A DNA stretch of 64,000 nucleotides from Planctomycetota bacterium (GTDB lineage Bacteria; Planctomycetota; Phycisphaerae; UBA1845), in the NCBI GenBank assembly GCA_016208685.1, contig JACQXM010000024.1:62001-126000 (forward strand). Reading direction: 5' to 3'. The notes beneath the pieces are model-generated. The model was not told the origin of the DNA and did no database searches. It saw only the letters and a program-made list of their open reading frames with translations. This document shows, piece after piece, positions 33,680 to 42,875 of the stretch. A program made the translations under genes and the position numbers. The number at the start of each line of letters is the position of its first letter. The first letter of the stretch is position 1.

Positions 33680-34034
33680 CACCCTGTTATACCCCGCCGA
33701 GGACCCCTGCGGCATCCCCGCGCCCCGCGCGAGGGTCATGCGTCCCCGCGGCGTTGCTGCGGAGCCCTGTGCCGGCGCACGAGGGGTCGGAGGAACAATC
33801 GCGCTCCGGCACCGAGGCGCACGACCTTGCCCGCCTTCTGACGGTTGCGGCTCTTTTCCCGCGCTGTCGGATCGTGTGCTGATTCTGTACGCCGCGGGCG
33901 GTTGGCTCGCGGGCACCGCACGGCGCGCCGGGCTCGCAGCCCGTGGCGAAATGCCGGGGCCAAGGTGCGGCACGGGCATTTTGTCCGTGAAATAACGGGC
34001 TGGCAGCCCAAGCCACGAGTTCCGCCGCGGGCTG
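33680..34034. other. 355-base gap with palindromes upstream of the Maf-like gene
   Basis: No gene is supported. The region contains CGGGCTCGCAGCCCG near 33939 and GGGCTGGCAGCCC near 34001, hairpins related to those in the MoxR block. The histidine kinase ends at 34035, so the Maf-like promoter and any kinase terminator fall here. No clear oligo-T terminator is visible. Confidence 0.45.
33686..33691 (-). promoter_or_regulatory. Candidate -10 box immediately upstream of the Maf-like start
   Basis: TATAAC on the minus strand is separated by six bases from ATG 33679. If used, transcription would begin at or next to the start codon, giving a leaderless message. No good -35 was found. The spacing matches two better promoters in this window (rsfS and the ABC operon). 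Confidence 0.35.
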
Positions 34035-35990
34035 CTAGGGTTCCTGTTGCACCGGTGCATCGAGCGCAGGCAGGTACACGCGGATCCGTGTGCCCTTGCC
34101 CGGTGCGGAATCCACGAGTGCGGCGCCGCGGTGCTGGCGCAGAATCCCGAGCACGGCCGCAAGCCCCAGCCCATGCCCCTCGGACTTCGTGGTGAAGAAG
34201 GGGTCGAAGATGCGCGCCACCGTGGCGGGTGACATGCCGCAACCACTATCCTGCACGGACAGTTCAACGTACCGGCCCGGCCGGGCATCGTGCGGAACGC
34301 AGCGCGCGATCTGTTGCTCGGCAAGCGTCGCGGCCCGCGTGCTGATGACGATCGGCCCGCCCTCCGGCTGCGCCTGCTTGGCGTTCATGCAGAGGTTGAG
34401 GAGGATTTGCTCCATCTGTCCGCGGTCAGCCAGAACTTCGGGAAGGGACTCGGCCAGTTCGAGTTGCAATTCGTGCATCGGGCCGACGGATGAGCCGACG
34501 AATCGCAGCGCGTCGCGGATCAGCGCGTTCAGGTCGGTAGGTTGCGGGCTGTGCCGACCGGTCTGTGCGAACGTCAACAGGTGTTTGATGAGGTGGTTGG
34601 CGCGGAGCCCGGCTTCCTCGATCAGTTCGATGTTCTCCAGCGCCCGCGGCGGAAGCCCTTTCATGGCACGGAGCAGCGAGGTGTTGCCCAGGATGACCAT
34701 CAGCGAGCTGTTGAAATCGTGGGCCACGCCGCCGGCGAGCACGCCCAGGCTCTCCAGCTTCTGTGCATTGCGCAGTTGCGTCTCCAGCAACTCGCGTTCG
34801 GAGACATCCATGGCCATCGAGGCGACGCCCATGACGCGCCCCACCGGGTCGCGAAGAGGCGTATTGAACCATTCGCAGGTCAGTCGCGAACCATCCTTCC
34901 GCACATTGGGATTGATGGAATGACTCGACGTGTCACCCTTGAGCAACCCCGCCCAGACCTGCTCCACGGCGGGAACCGCGTCCGCGGGAACCACGAGTTC
35001 ATAGGCGTGCTTGCCAACCGCCTCCTCGCGGGTGTAACCGAAGATGCGCGCTGCCGCCGGATTCCATTCCACCGCCCGGAAGTTCGTGTCCCAGGTGATG
35101 TAGGCGAGCGGCATGCGCTCCACGTGGAACTGCAAACGCTGCCAGGCGTCGTTCAGGCGGTTCAGGACCGCCTCCTGCTCCGTAAGGTCGCGGATGACGG
35201 CGGTGAAGGTCGGGTCCGCGCCGCGTCTTCCGGCGGCGACCGCGACTTCGACGGGCATCTGACTGCCGTCTTTGCGCAACCCAACACTGGTCAGCGTCCG
35301 CGCGAAGCGCTCCGCAGGCCTGCCGGCCATATGGCGCTCGAGTGCCGTCTGGTAGGTGCCGCGCAAGTGTGCCGGGATCAACGTGGTGATCGGCATGCCG
35401 ACCGCTTCCTTTGCCGAGTAGCCGAACAGCAGCTCCGCGGCGTGGTTGACGGACGTGATCCTTCCGCGGTGATCGGCGGAAATCACCGCGGCGTGGCAGA
35501 TCTCGACCAGCAGGGAGTAGGCATCCAGCGAGGCCCCCAACGTTTCGCGGCCCGCAGGTTGCCCGGAGTCGCCTCGGAACGACGCTTCGTACAAGCCGTC
35601 GCCGAGCGTCGCCAGCCGTACCTCCACAGTCTCTACTGATCCATCCTTGTGCAGGATGCGCGCGGAATAGCCGGCGCTCCCGGCCGACTGCGCCTCGCGG
35701 AACCGCGCCGACACATCCTCAGACTCCGCCGGAGCGTGCAGGTCGTCCAGACGCATCGCCCGCAGTTCGTCGGCGCTATAGCCGGTCAACTCGGCGGCGG
35801 CACGGTTGGCGCACAGGCAGTGACGATCGCCGTTCAGTATGAGTCGGGCGTCCGCGGCGCCATCGAAGAGGGCGCCGAAATCGGGTCCCTGTGAGCTCGC
35901 CGGCGCGGCGGTGGCCGAGTCGGTCTCCGGCGCCGAGTCGGACGGCCCGTGCGGGGGCGTCCGCTTGTGCTTAACCGCTCTCTCGACCAT
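34035..35990 (-). CDS. Sensor histidine kinase with three PAS domains
   Basis: This 651-residue soluble kinase has three PAS-like domains in series (about 40-140, 150-270 and 285-400; each has the asn/gly pattern such as VNHAAELLFGYSAKEAVG and WNPAAARIFGYTREEAVG). A HisKA-type segment follows with the phosphoacceptor His in LAGGVAHDFNSSL, and a HATPase domain with the N box LNLCMNAKQA, DSGCGM and a GHGLGLAAV region. No transmembrane helix is evident, so it likely senses an intracellular signal. No response regulator is encoded in the window, so it is an orphan. The HDFN motif is the family found in NtrB-like kinases. Confidence 0.93.
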   Translation of the reverse strand: MVERAVKHKRTPPHGPSDSAPETDSATAAPASSQGPDFGALFDGAADARLILNGDRHCLCANRAAAELTGYSADELRAMRLDDLHAPAESEDVSARFREAQSAGSAGYSARILHKDGSVETVEVRLATLGDGLYEASFRGDSGQPAGRETLGASLDAYSLLVEICHAAVISADHRGRITSVNHAAELLFGYSAKEAVGMPITTLIPAHLRGTYQTALERHMAGRPAERFARTLTSVGLRKDGSQMPVEVAVAAGRRGADPTFTAVIRDLTEQEAVLNRLNDAWQRLQFHVERMPLAYITWDTNFRAVEWNPAAARIFGYTREEAVGKHAYELVVPADAVPAVEQVWAGLLKGDTSSHSINPNVRKDGSRLTCEWFNTPLRDPVGRVMGVASMAMDVSERELLETQLRNAQKLESLGVLAGGVAHDFNSSLMVILGNTSLLRAMKGLPPRALENIELIEEAGLRANHLIKHLLTFAQTGRHSPQPTDLNALIRDALRFVGSSVGPMHELQLELAESLPEVLADRGQMEQILLNLCMNAKQAQPEGGPIVISTRAATLAEQQIARCVPHDARPGRYVELSVQDSGCGMSPATVARIFDPFFTTKSEGHGLGLAAVLGILRQHRGAALVDSAPGKGTRIRVYLPALDAPVQQEP

Positions 35991-36390
35991 GAGGGTATCC
36001 TATCCTCCCAACGTGGCGGCGGGGAGCGGCGGTCGGCCGACCCTCCGTGCCCATATTACGCGGCGCGGGGTGGCCAGGATCGCGCAAGGCGACGTTGCCG
36101 CGACGCCGCCAACCGCGGCTCCGCAGCTTCGATGCTTGCTTTATCAGGGCTTCGGCCCCGCAGCGTCGCCGTTTTTTCCGCTCCCTTACGGTCGCGGTGC
36201 TGTTCCCGCTACGCCGACTCGCGCCGGTCCATCCTTACGGTGGTTTCCAGTTTTCAGTTTCCTAGTTTCTAGTTTCTAGTGTCTAGGCTCTGGTCTCTAG
36301 TTCCAGATCCCCCTCCGCCGCCCCGCACACACATCGCGTTCCCGCGCGGAACGGCTTGGCGTTCGCGGACGACCAGGGTATACTGCATCC
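35991..36390. other. 400-base gap with low-complexity TTTCTAG-type repeats
   Basis: No gene is visible between the divergent kinase and rsfS. A stretch near 36246-36300 repeats the word TTTCTAG/TCTCTAG several times. Near 36178-36205 a GC-rich motif (CCGCTCC, then ACGGTCGCGG) recurs from the spacer at 21252-21278. The rsfS promoter lies at the 3' end of the gap. Confidence 0.55.
36356..36384 (+). promoter_or_regulatory. Promoter of rsfS, probably giving a leaderless transcript
   Basis: TTGGCG (36356-36361) and TATACT (36379-36384) match -35 and -10 boxes at four and five of six positions, with 17-base spacing. The -10 ends only six bases before the GTG start of rsfS, so the message should begin at or next to the start codon. 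No ribosome binding site precedes that codon. Confidence 0.6.
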
Positions 36391-36756
36391 GTGCCGCGAC
36401 TTCAGGCCCGCGAACTTTGCGTCGAGATTGCCCGGATCGCTCACGACCACAAGTCGGAGGATGTGGTAGCGCTTGATCTGCGCGGGCTGTGCACGGTCAC
36501 GGACTTCACCGTCATCGCCACCGGCACGTCGGACCGCCAGGTTCGCGCCGTGGCCGACCGTATCATCGAGTATTGTCGCAAGCTGGGAGAGCGTCCCTAC
36601 GGGTTCTGCGGCTACGAGAACTCCACGTGGGTGGTGCTCGATTATGTCGACGTCGTAACCCACCTGTTTCTTAAGCCCTATCGGGCGTACTACGACCTGG
36701 AGCTGCTTTGGGGGGATGCCCCGCGCATCGCCTGGGCGAGGTCGGAGACGGCGTAG
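36391..36756 (+). CDS. rsfS: Ribosomal silencing factor RsfS
   Basis: This 121-residue protein is a typical RsfS (YbeB/Iojap) family member. Its characteristic segments are SEDVVALDLRGL, TDFTVIATGTSDRQVRAVAD, GERPYGFCGYENSTWVVLDY, and a conserved HLFLKPYRAYYDLELLW end. RsfS binds ribosomal protein uL14 and prevents joining of the ribosomal subunits when nutrients are scarce. The GTG start gives the usual family N terminus. Context: it is read alone from its own leaderless-type promoter and converges with the deacylase gene. The often neighbouring nadD is not in this window. Confidence 0.95.
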   Translation: MPRLQARELCVEIARIAHDHKSEDVVALDLRGLCTVTDFTVIATGTSDRQVRAVADRIIEYCRKLGERPYGFCGYENSTWVVLDYVDVVTHLFLKPYRAYYDLELLWGDAPRIAWARSETA

Positions 36757-36814
36757 GGGCCCGGACCGTGTTCCCGTTAGGTGCAAGTAGACGGCCCACC
36801 GCGCTTCGCAACGG

Positions 36815-37876
36815 CTATGGCAGGCGCCGCATCGTTGTCCGAGCCTTGGAGATCTTCGTTGCCGGGTGGTCGTCGGCGCCGGCGCGCCGTCCTGCCAGGG
36901 CGCGGCGCAGGGCCGCCGGGCGGCGGTCGGGTAGCGCCAGGTGGCACACGGGCTCGCCCGGCTTAACCGCGGGCAGTGTGAGCATTCCCAGCACGATGCC
37001 GTCCACCGGCGCGGTGAGCACGGACCGGGCGTCGCCGAACACGCTGATGTTGGTAGCGATGGGCTGTCCGCGCTCGATCAGGTCTCCGGGAGAAACGTGA
37101 AACCGAAGCAAGCCCCCCAGCTCGGCGCGAACCCACATCGTCTTGCGCACCGTAACCTGGTACGCGGGTTTCTCAGGCTTGCCGGCGACCATCCCCAGGT
37201 CGGCGAGCACATTGCGCACCCCGCGGGTTCCCACGTCCAGGACGCCGGGTTCGACCTTCCACACCTCCCCCGCCTCCAGCACCACCGTGGGGCAGCCGCG
37301 CTCGCACGCCGAGCGACGTAGCGATCCCTTCGGCCCCTGGCTGCTGACGATCATCTCGCAGCCGAAGGCTTCCGCCAGCCGTCTGACTCCTGGGCGGGCA
37401 AGGTCGGCGCGGATGTTGGGGAAGTTGGTATGACGCACGGCGGCGGTGTGGAAGTCGATGCCGAAGTCGCACGGTGCGACGATCTCACGGAAGATGACCC
37501 GGGCGATACGGCCCGCCAGGCTGCCGCGTTCCGAACCGGGAAAGCTGCGGTTAAGGTCCCTGCGATCCGGCAGGTAACGCGTGTGGCTCTCGAACCCGAA
37601 AACGTTCACCACCGGCACGCAGATGAGCGTCCCCTTGCGCAGCGGGAGGGGATCGCCGAACATGAGCTCGCGGATGATGCCCGTGCCGTTGAGTTCATCG
37701 CCGTGCACGGCGGCGGCGAGGAAGAGGTTGGGGCCGGGTCGCGCCGCGCGAATCACCCGGACGGGAAGCACCACGGCGTCGCCGGTGTAGCTTTCGCTGA
37801 CTTTGAGGCGCAGGTCGCGCGTCTCGCCCGGTGGGATCACGACGCCGCCGATCTTGAGTTGTCTGCTTCGCGCCAT
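36815..37876 (-). CDS. Succinylglutamate desuccinylase/aspartoacylase family zinc deacylase
   Basis: This 353-residue protein is a zinc-dependent carboxypeptidase-fold hydrolase of the AstE/AspA family. Metal ligands are visible as H58 and E61 in AAAVHGDELNG, and H143 in DFHTA. The R-N pair in RRDLNRSFPG is the substrate carboxylate site. A C-terminal biotinyl-lipoyl-like beta domain (LLRFHVSPGDLIERGQPIA) is typical of one bacterial subgroup. It would hydrolyse an N-acyl amino acid or peptide-like amide; the exact substrate is unknown. It converges with rsfS and follows the small membrane-protein gene by 54 bases. Confidence 0.87.
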   Translation of the reverse strand: MARSRQLKIGGVVIPPGETRDLRLKVSESYTGDAVVLPVRVIRAARPGPNLFLAAAVHGDELNGTGIIRELMFGDPLPLRKGTLICVPVVNVFGFESHTRYLPDRRDLNRSFPGSERGSLAGRIARVIFREIVAPCDFGIDFHTAAVRHTNFPNIRADLARPGVRRLAEAFGCEMIVSSQGPKGSLRRSACERGCPTVVLEAGEVWKVEPGVLDVGTRGVRNVLADLGMVAGKPEKPAYQVTVRKTMWVRAELGGLLRFHVSPGDLIERGQPIATNISVFGDARSVLTAPVDGIVLGMLTLPAVKPGEPVCHLALPDRRPAALRRALAGRRAGADDHPATKISKARTTMRRLP

Positions 37877-37930
37877 GGGCCGGAATGATGCCGCCGGCGA
37901 TGTGTCGTTACAAGTCGAGGTACGTCGCGG

Positions 37931-38626
37931 TTACATCAGGAAGGCGGCGGTAAGGCAGGTCCCGACGAACGCCAGCAGCCCGACAATGCGCAGTTGCCAG
38001 GTGAAATGGCCGCGGGTACTGGCATCCAGCAGCAGATAGCCGACGTAGAGCAGACCGCCGACGACTCCCGTCCCAATCAGCCCCCCGGGGTTCCACCAAG
38101 GTCGCCGGAGTGGGCTGCGGCCGCGTGAGGCACGAGGCCCGTCGGACACCGACACGGAAACGCCGGGTCCGAATTTGCCGTCGTCCATCGCCAGCAGGAG
38201 TTCGACCACCTGTTCCATCGCCGCGGCTTCTCCTCCCGTGGCAACGGGGAGAGTCGGCGCCTCGGGCGGCGTCGGTTGGTCGACATCCGGTTCCCCGGGA
38301 TCCGATTCCTGCGCCGGGGCCCGCGGCGGCTGCGGGATCGCCGCCCTGATCGCGTCGGTCAGCTGCGGCACTGCCGAGACCGGCGCGCGATGCCCGCGCT
38401 TGGCGGCGGCCATGCTCTTGATCTTGGCGCCTGCTTCTTGCAACCGCGCGCGAACCTGTGGCGAGCGGGCCGCGGAGCGACCGACTTTGGCTATGGCGGC
38501 CAGTGCCGTCACCGCCGCCAGGGCGACAATGCAGCCGATCCACACTCGACCACTGGCGGCACGGGCGAATTTGAACGCCCCGTAGCCGACAACGCACAAC
38601 ACCAATGGGATCATCCAGTCGCGCAC
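37931..38626 (-). CDS. Membrane protein of unknown function coupled to the Ser/Thr kinase
   Basis: This 231-residue protein is not recognised. Two helices at the N terminus (WMIPLVLCVVGYGAFKF, WIGCIVALAAVTALAAI) are followed by a proline-rich cytoplasmic linker of about 120 residues and then two helices (GTGVVGGLLYVGYLLL and IVGLLAFVGTCLTAAFLM). The GTG start is seven bases after the kinase stop and uses the GGAGG at the kinase end as ribosome binding site, so the genes are coupled. The central linker is rich in Ser/Thr and Pro and could be a phosphorylation target of the kinase (inference). Confidence 0.65.
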   Translation of the reverse strand: MRDWMIPLVLCVVGYGAFKFARAASGRVWIGCIVALAAVTALAAIAKVGRSAARSPQVRARLQEAGAKIKSMAAAKRGHRAPVSAVPQLTDAIRAAIPQPPRAPAQESDPGEPDVDQPTPPEAPTLPVATGGEAAAMEQVVELLLAMDDGKFGPGVSVSVSDGPRASRGRSPLRRPWWNPGGLIGTGVVGGLLYVGYLLLDASTRGHFTWQLRIVGLLAFVGTCLTAAFLM

Positions 38627-38633
38627 GGGATCA

Positions 38634-40970
38634 TCAACCTCCTTCGGCCCGTGCCGCGACCGCGCCGGCCGCCTCGGGTGCCGCGGGACCGGAGTCGTTG
38701 GTCGCCGGGGCGCCAGAGTCGTTGCGCAGGAAAGGCGCGCCCGCCTTCGGCCGCACGCGAAGGGGGAATAAGGTCGCCAGGAAGAGCAGGCTGGAGAAAA
38801 CCAGACCGACGATGCACATCACACGATCGTCGTCACGCATGTAATCACAATGCCAGTACCTTGCGATGGCGGTAATGGTCCCCCCCACGCCGATCATCGA
38901 CGCCGCAAACAGGAAGGGCCGCATGGTTTCATGCCAGAAGCCCGGGCGCCGTAGCGGCGTTGTCTTGCGCAAGGCGAAGATCATCATGGATCCGCACGCG
39001 ATGCACCCGACGATGCAGCCGCTGACTTCGTCCGGGTGCAGGTTCTTCAACATGAAGATCACCATGAAGGTCACGATGGCCCCGCCCATCAGGAGTAGGG
39101 CGACGAAGCCCCAGAACGCGCGGGTCACCCCCCAGCGCTCCCGTGCGGCGGTCGGCGCCGCCGAGGCGGGTTGAACGCCGACTCCGAATACCACCTTGGC
39201 GAAAGGCAGCGGAGGCGGAACGACCGCGCGCCCCGCCGACCCGACCTGCGCCGCCTGCGGTGGGGTGCCCACGGCGCCATCTCCTTCGGCCGCGGAAGCG
39301 AGTGGCGGGGTGGTCCACCAGGCGCTGGCCTGCACTACCAGCGAGGCGATGGCGGCGGCGCCGGCACTGAGCAGCATGACGCCGTCCGGACCGTCGCCCA
39401 CGTAAGCCGCGGCGATGGCGGTGGCCACCAGAGCGCCGAAGCCGGTCCACAGCGCAGCGCCGAAGCTCATCTCGTGCGTGGTGGCGTTCTCCGCAGCCTT
39501 CTCCCAGTTGGCGAAAATTGACACACAGAGCAGGCCCAACCAGACCCCAAACCCAGTCCCCGCGTCGGCGCGCGAATCAAACAGCGGGATGCCCCCCAAC
39601 GCCAGCAGCGGTGCGCAACAGCAGGCGCGGATAATCCGGCCCGTCCACTTCGGCCCGCAATCCGCCCCGAACCAGCGCGCCGCGCCGCGTGAAAATAGAA
39701 GGCCTCCGGACATGCCCACGGACATCAACGCCGCCGCGAAACCGTGGTTCTCGCCCACGGTGTTGCCGACGACCACGCCCAAGCCGATCGCCATGCCCAG
39801 CAACAGCAGGATCGTCAGCCCGATCCTTTTGCCGCGCTCGCTTCTGCCCCGCGGCGCGGCAGGCGTCCAATGCGGTCGCTGCCCGCGAGGCGTCGGGGGC
39901 TCAATGCCTGCCTGGCGCGCCAGCTTCACCATCTTCTGATCGAGCTTGCGGGACCTTCGATCCAAGCGCTTTTGCAGTCGATCGGGCAGCGGAAGCGGTG
40001 AGCGGCCGAGGTCGACGTCGTGCGGGCCTGGCCGTGGAAGCGGAGGCCGGAGCTCGAACCCGCCCCCGACGATGGGCGGCGGATTCGGTGAAGGCATGGG
40101 CGAATCAAGGGCGTCGCGACCGCCGCGGCGCACGGCGCCGGCCAGGCTCTGGGTGCTGAACCCCGCAAGGCTCTCCTTGACCGAATCGACGGCCAGCAGT
40201 TCGTCGATCATCTCGTCGACGGTCTGGTAGCGGTCGCGCGGGTCCTTGGCCATCGCCTTGCGGATGACGGCTCCGAACGGTTGCGGAAGGCGATCGACTT
40301 CGGGCTGAGTGGTGAGATGCTTCATCAGCACCTCGGCCATCGTGGACCCCTCGAACGGCACGCGGCCCAGCAGCATTTCGTAAAGAACCACGCCCAAGGC
40401 GTAGATATCGACGCCGCGGGAGTAGTCGCCGCTGCCGATCTCCGGAGCCATGTAGTGTACGGTGCCCACGCTAGCGGTCTGCATGCTGTGCCGTGAAACG
40501 GCGATGAATTTGCTGAGCCCGTAATCGCCGATCTTCACATAGCCGTCGTCGTAGAAGATGTTCCCCGGTTTCAGGTCCCGGTGGACGATGCCACGATCGT
40601 GCAGGTACGCCAGTCCCTTGCCGATTTCGCGCAGGAAAAACGCGGCCTTCTGCGGGCCGAACCCGTTGGGTTCGGCGATGAGCAGGTCGCGCAGCGACGG
40701 ACCGGAGCAATACTCCATGATGATGAAGTACTCGCCGTCGGCGTTCTTCTTGACGTCGAAGATGGAGACCAGGTGCGGGCTCTTCAGGTTGATGCAGTGG
40801 CTGACGCCGCGGAGTTCGACCTGCGGGTTGCTCTTGAGGTACTTCAGCGCGACCTCGCGCCCGCCGTCGCTGATGGCGTAGTACACCTCGCCGAAGCCGC
40901 CGCCGCCCACGGCGCGTTGGATGGTGTAGTCGTCGAGCGGTCGGTCGCCATGTTTGAAGGTGTAGGCCAT
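38634..40970 (-). CDS. Serine/threonine protein kinase with multi-helix membrane C terminus
   Basis: This 778-residue protein has a eukaryotic-type kinase domain (about 15-270). The glycine loop is VGGGGFGEVY (21-30), the ATP lysine is K43 and the catalytic loop is HRDLKPGN with D132. The metal-binding triad is DYG (149-151) in place of DFG. The activation-loop end is GTVHYMAPE. A cytoplasmic linker follows. The C-terminal 380 residues contain about ten hydrophobic helices in three groups with no recognised sensor domain. The FHA-domain gene upstream (41123-42733) and the coupled membrane gene downstream suggest a small signalling unit. Key catalytic residues are all present, so activity is expected. 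Confidence 0.92.
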   Translation of the reverse strand: MAYTFKHGDRPLDDYTIQRAVGGGGFGEVYYAISDGGREVALKYLKSNPQVELRGVSHCINLKSPHLVSIFDVKKNADGEYFIIMEYCSGPSLRDLLIAEPNGFGPQKAAFFLREIGKGLAYLHDRGIVHRDLKPGNIFYDDGYVKIGDYGLSKFIAVSRHSMQTASVGTVHYMAPEIGSGDYSRGVDIYALGVVLYEMLLGRVPFEGSTMAEVLMKHLTTQPEVDRLPQPFGAVIRKAMAKDPRDRYQTVDEMIDELLAVDSVKESLAGFSTQSLAGAVRRGGRDALDSPMPSPNPPPIVGGGFELRPPLPRPGPHDVDLGRSPLPLPDRLQKRLDRRSRKLDQKMVKLARQAGIEPPTPRGQRPHWTPAAPRGRSERGKRIGLTILLLLGMAIGLGVVVGNTVGENHGFAAALMSVGMSGGLLFSRGAARWFGADCGPKWTGRIIRACCCAPLLALGGIPLFDSRADAGTGFGVWLGLLCVSIFANWEKAAENATTHEMSFGAALWTGFGALVATAIAAAYVGDGPDGVMLLSAGAAAIASLVVQASAWWTTPPLASAAEGDGAVGTPPQAAQVGSAGRAVVPPPLPFAKVVFGVGVQPASAAPTAARERWGVTRAFWGFVALLLMGGAIVTFMVIFMLKNLHPDEVSGCIVGCIACGSMMIFALRKTTPLRRPGFWHETMRPFLFAASMIGVGGTITAIARYWHCDYMRDDDRVMCIVGLVFSSLLFLATLFPLRVRPKAGAPFLRNDSGAPATNDSGPAAPEAAGAVAARAEGG

Positions 40971-41061
40971 CGCGAATCAACCTTGTGCGCGGGCACGGCC
41001 CGCGAAACGCACCGCACCCCGGGCCGCGGCCGGCCCGTGATTGTCGAACCTCAATCAGTGA

Positions 41062-41117
41062 TTGTCGATTGCCCCTGGCGTTTCGCCCCGGGAAAAACAA
41101 CTCCCGACAATCGACAA
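41062..41117 (-). other. Structured intergenic element between FHA and kinase genes
   Basis: TTGTCGATTG (41062-41071) and CAATCGACAA (41108-41117) can form a ten-base-pair outer stem. The enclosed 36 bases contain a second small GGCG/CGCC hairpin near 41077-41087. The element lies directly after the FHA stop and before the kinase start on the same strand. It could attenuate or separate the two transcripts. No oligo-T tract follows. Confidence 0.45.
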
Positions 41118-41122
41118 GCCGT

Positions 41123-42733
41123 TTAGGCGATCATCCCGCGCGGCGTCCAGGGGCTGAGCACCAGCCCAGCGCCGGCCACTTCCACGCGCTCACCCAGCCT
41201 CAGCGGCCTTGCTTCCAGGTCCACATGGCCGTCGTTCTTGGCCCGAACCCACAGCGATCCGCCGCGCTCGAACAGCACCAGCGGCGATGCCACATGGCGG
41301 CACTGAATATGGGCCCCGGGTCCCGCGCCTAGGGCGGCATGCTGGTGGAACAGCACTACCCGGCGCACGTCGTGCGGCATCTTGGTGGTGTCGCTCAGTT
41401 CCAGGAGCGCCGTCGTGCTCCGGCGACTGGGCAGCCGGAAGGTCAGCTTCGCTTTCCGCCCCAGCAGGATGCGATCTCCGTCGTGCAGCAGGCGGTTGCG
41501 CGTCAATTGTCCTGCCACTTCGACGTCCCGCGCCGCGAGCACGAAGTAATCGTCATCCACGCGGTTGACGTTGGCGTGCCGTTCTCCGATGTCGCTCATC
41601 AGCACGATATCCGCGGGCTGATCCGACGCCGCACGACCGATGGATACGCTGTCCTGCCGCAGCAGGAGGTAGCTGCCGCCCCCGTCCACGATAAGCAACA
41701 AACTCTCAGGCAGCGGCCGGGAGGCGGATCGCTCCGGAACGGGCAGGGTCTCCTCAAAACGGACCGCCGGCCGAACGTCCTGTGCGGCAAGGGCGGGCGC
41801 GGCCGGCCGGGCACGTCCGGCCGACCCCGGTTCTTGCAACCCGCCGAGGGGACCGGCGGAAAGCGCTGCGTGCAGATCCTCGACCTGGCGCAGTCGCTCG
41901 ATTGTCTCCTCAATCCACGCCACGCGCGGCATCAGACGCTCCAGGCTCATCATCCGGAGCCGCGCCTCGGCGCAGTTGCCGGCGCCATAGGCCAGGGCGG
42001 CGTCGCGCGCCAAGCCCAGAGCCTCCTCCACCTCGCGTCGGGCCGGCGACCCCGCGCCCAGGTCTTTCAGGCACACCAAGTCGTCGGCGGCGCGACCGAG
42101 CCGGCCCTCCGTCAGCGCCAGGCGCGCGTCCTGTAACACGCGTGCACACACCTGAACCTCCTGTTGGATGACCGCGTCATGGTGTGCATCGATGGCCTTC
42201 GCGCGGCGCAGCCGCTCGACGGCCTCCGCATGACGCCCGGCGGCAAGCAACCGCTCCACATCGGCGGTAAGGCGCTGTGTTTCCGCAGCCCGGCGTTCCA
42301 GTTCCTTCAACAGATCCTGGGCCGCGTGGTCGTGCGTGGGGGCGTGACGCAGCTCCTCGCGCCCCGCAGCCAGGGACCCTTGTTCCATTCGGCGCCGCGC
42401 CGCCTCGATCCGCTCGCGGTCCGCGACCGCCTTGCGCCGCTGCTCGGCCGCGACGGCGCGTACCTGTTCGCGCAGCTCGATCACCGCCTCGCGAAGGACC
42501 CCGCCCGCTTCGGCCCGATCCAGGTCCAGCAGTGCCTCGGAGTAGCGGTCGGCGTGGAAGTGGTTGCGCGCACGTTCCAGGAACCGCTCCGTGAGCGTTG
42601 CCAGCACGGTTGCTCCGCGCCGGTGTTGACGCAGGTCCGGGGCGCTCGCTAGTCGAAAAGCCTCGTCCAGCCGGCCGTCACGGAGGGCGTTCTCCGCAGC
42701 CTTCAACCGAACGAACAGGAGGTCACCGAGCAT
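41123..42733 (-). CDS. FHA-domain protein with tetratricopeptide-like N-terminal half
   Basis: This 536-residue protein has a helical first half (about 1-310), with repeated A-rich helices such as LKAAENALRDGRLDEAFRLA, HADRYSEALLDLDRA and LLAAGRHAEAVERLRRAKAID, resembling tetratricopeptide units. An FHA-like domain spans about 345-430 (SVSIGRA, DIVLMSDIGERHANVNR, DGDRILLGRKAKLTFRL), which is the fold that binds phosphothreonine peptides. A C-terminal beta segment follows. ATG 42733 is preceded by GGGAG. The gene is upstream of the Ser/Thr kinase on the same strand, so it may recognise kinase-phosphorylated targets. Exact targets are unknown. Confidence 0.82.
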   Translation of the reverse strand: MLGDLLFVRLKAAENALRDGRLDEAFRLASAPDLRQHRRGATVLATLTERFLERARNHFHADRYSEALLDLDRAEAGGVLREAVIELREQVRAVAAEQRRKAVADRERIEAARRRMEQGSLAAGREELRHAPTHDHAAQDLLKELERRAAETQRLTADVERLLAAGRHAEAVERLRRAKAIDAHHDAVIQQEVQVCARVLQDARLALTEGRLGRAADDLVCLKDLGAGSPARREVEEALGLARDAALAYGAGNCAEARLRMMSLERLMPRVAWIEETIERLRQVEDLHAALSAGPLGGLQEPGSAGRARPAAPALAAQDVRPAVRFEETLPVPERSASRPLPESLLLIVDGGGSYLLLRQDSVSIGRAASDQPADIVLMSDIGERHANVNRVDDDYFVLAARDVEVAGQLTRNRLLHDGDRILLGRKAKLTFRLPSRRSTTALLELSDTTKMPHDVRRVVLFHQHAALGAGPGAHIQCRHVASPLVLFERGGSLWVRAKNDGHVDLEARPLRLGERVEVAGAGLVLSPWTPRGMIA

Positions 42734-42875
42734 TCCCGAACTCCCATCGAGCCTGAGGCAGGCTGATCGTACGCGCCACGTCGATCCTAACCAAACCGGC
42801 TCGGCAGAACGGCCGGCCAAGGGCCGACCGTCGCGCGCCGTCGCGATCAACTTGGAATTCGGGCGCCCCCGTGGT

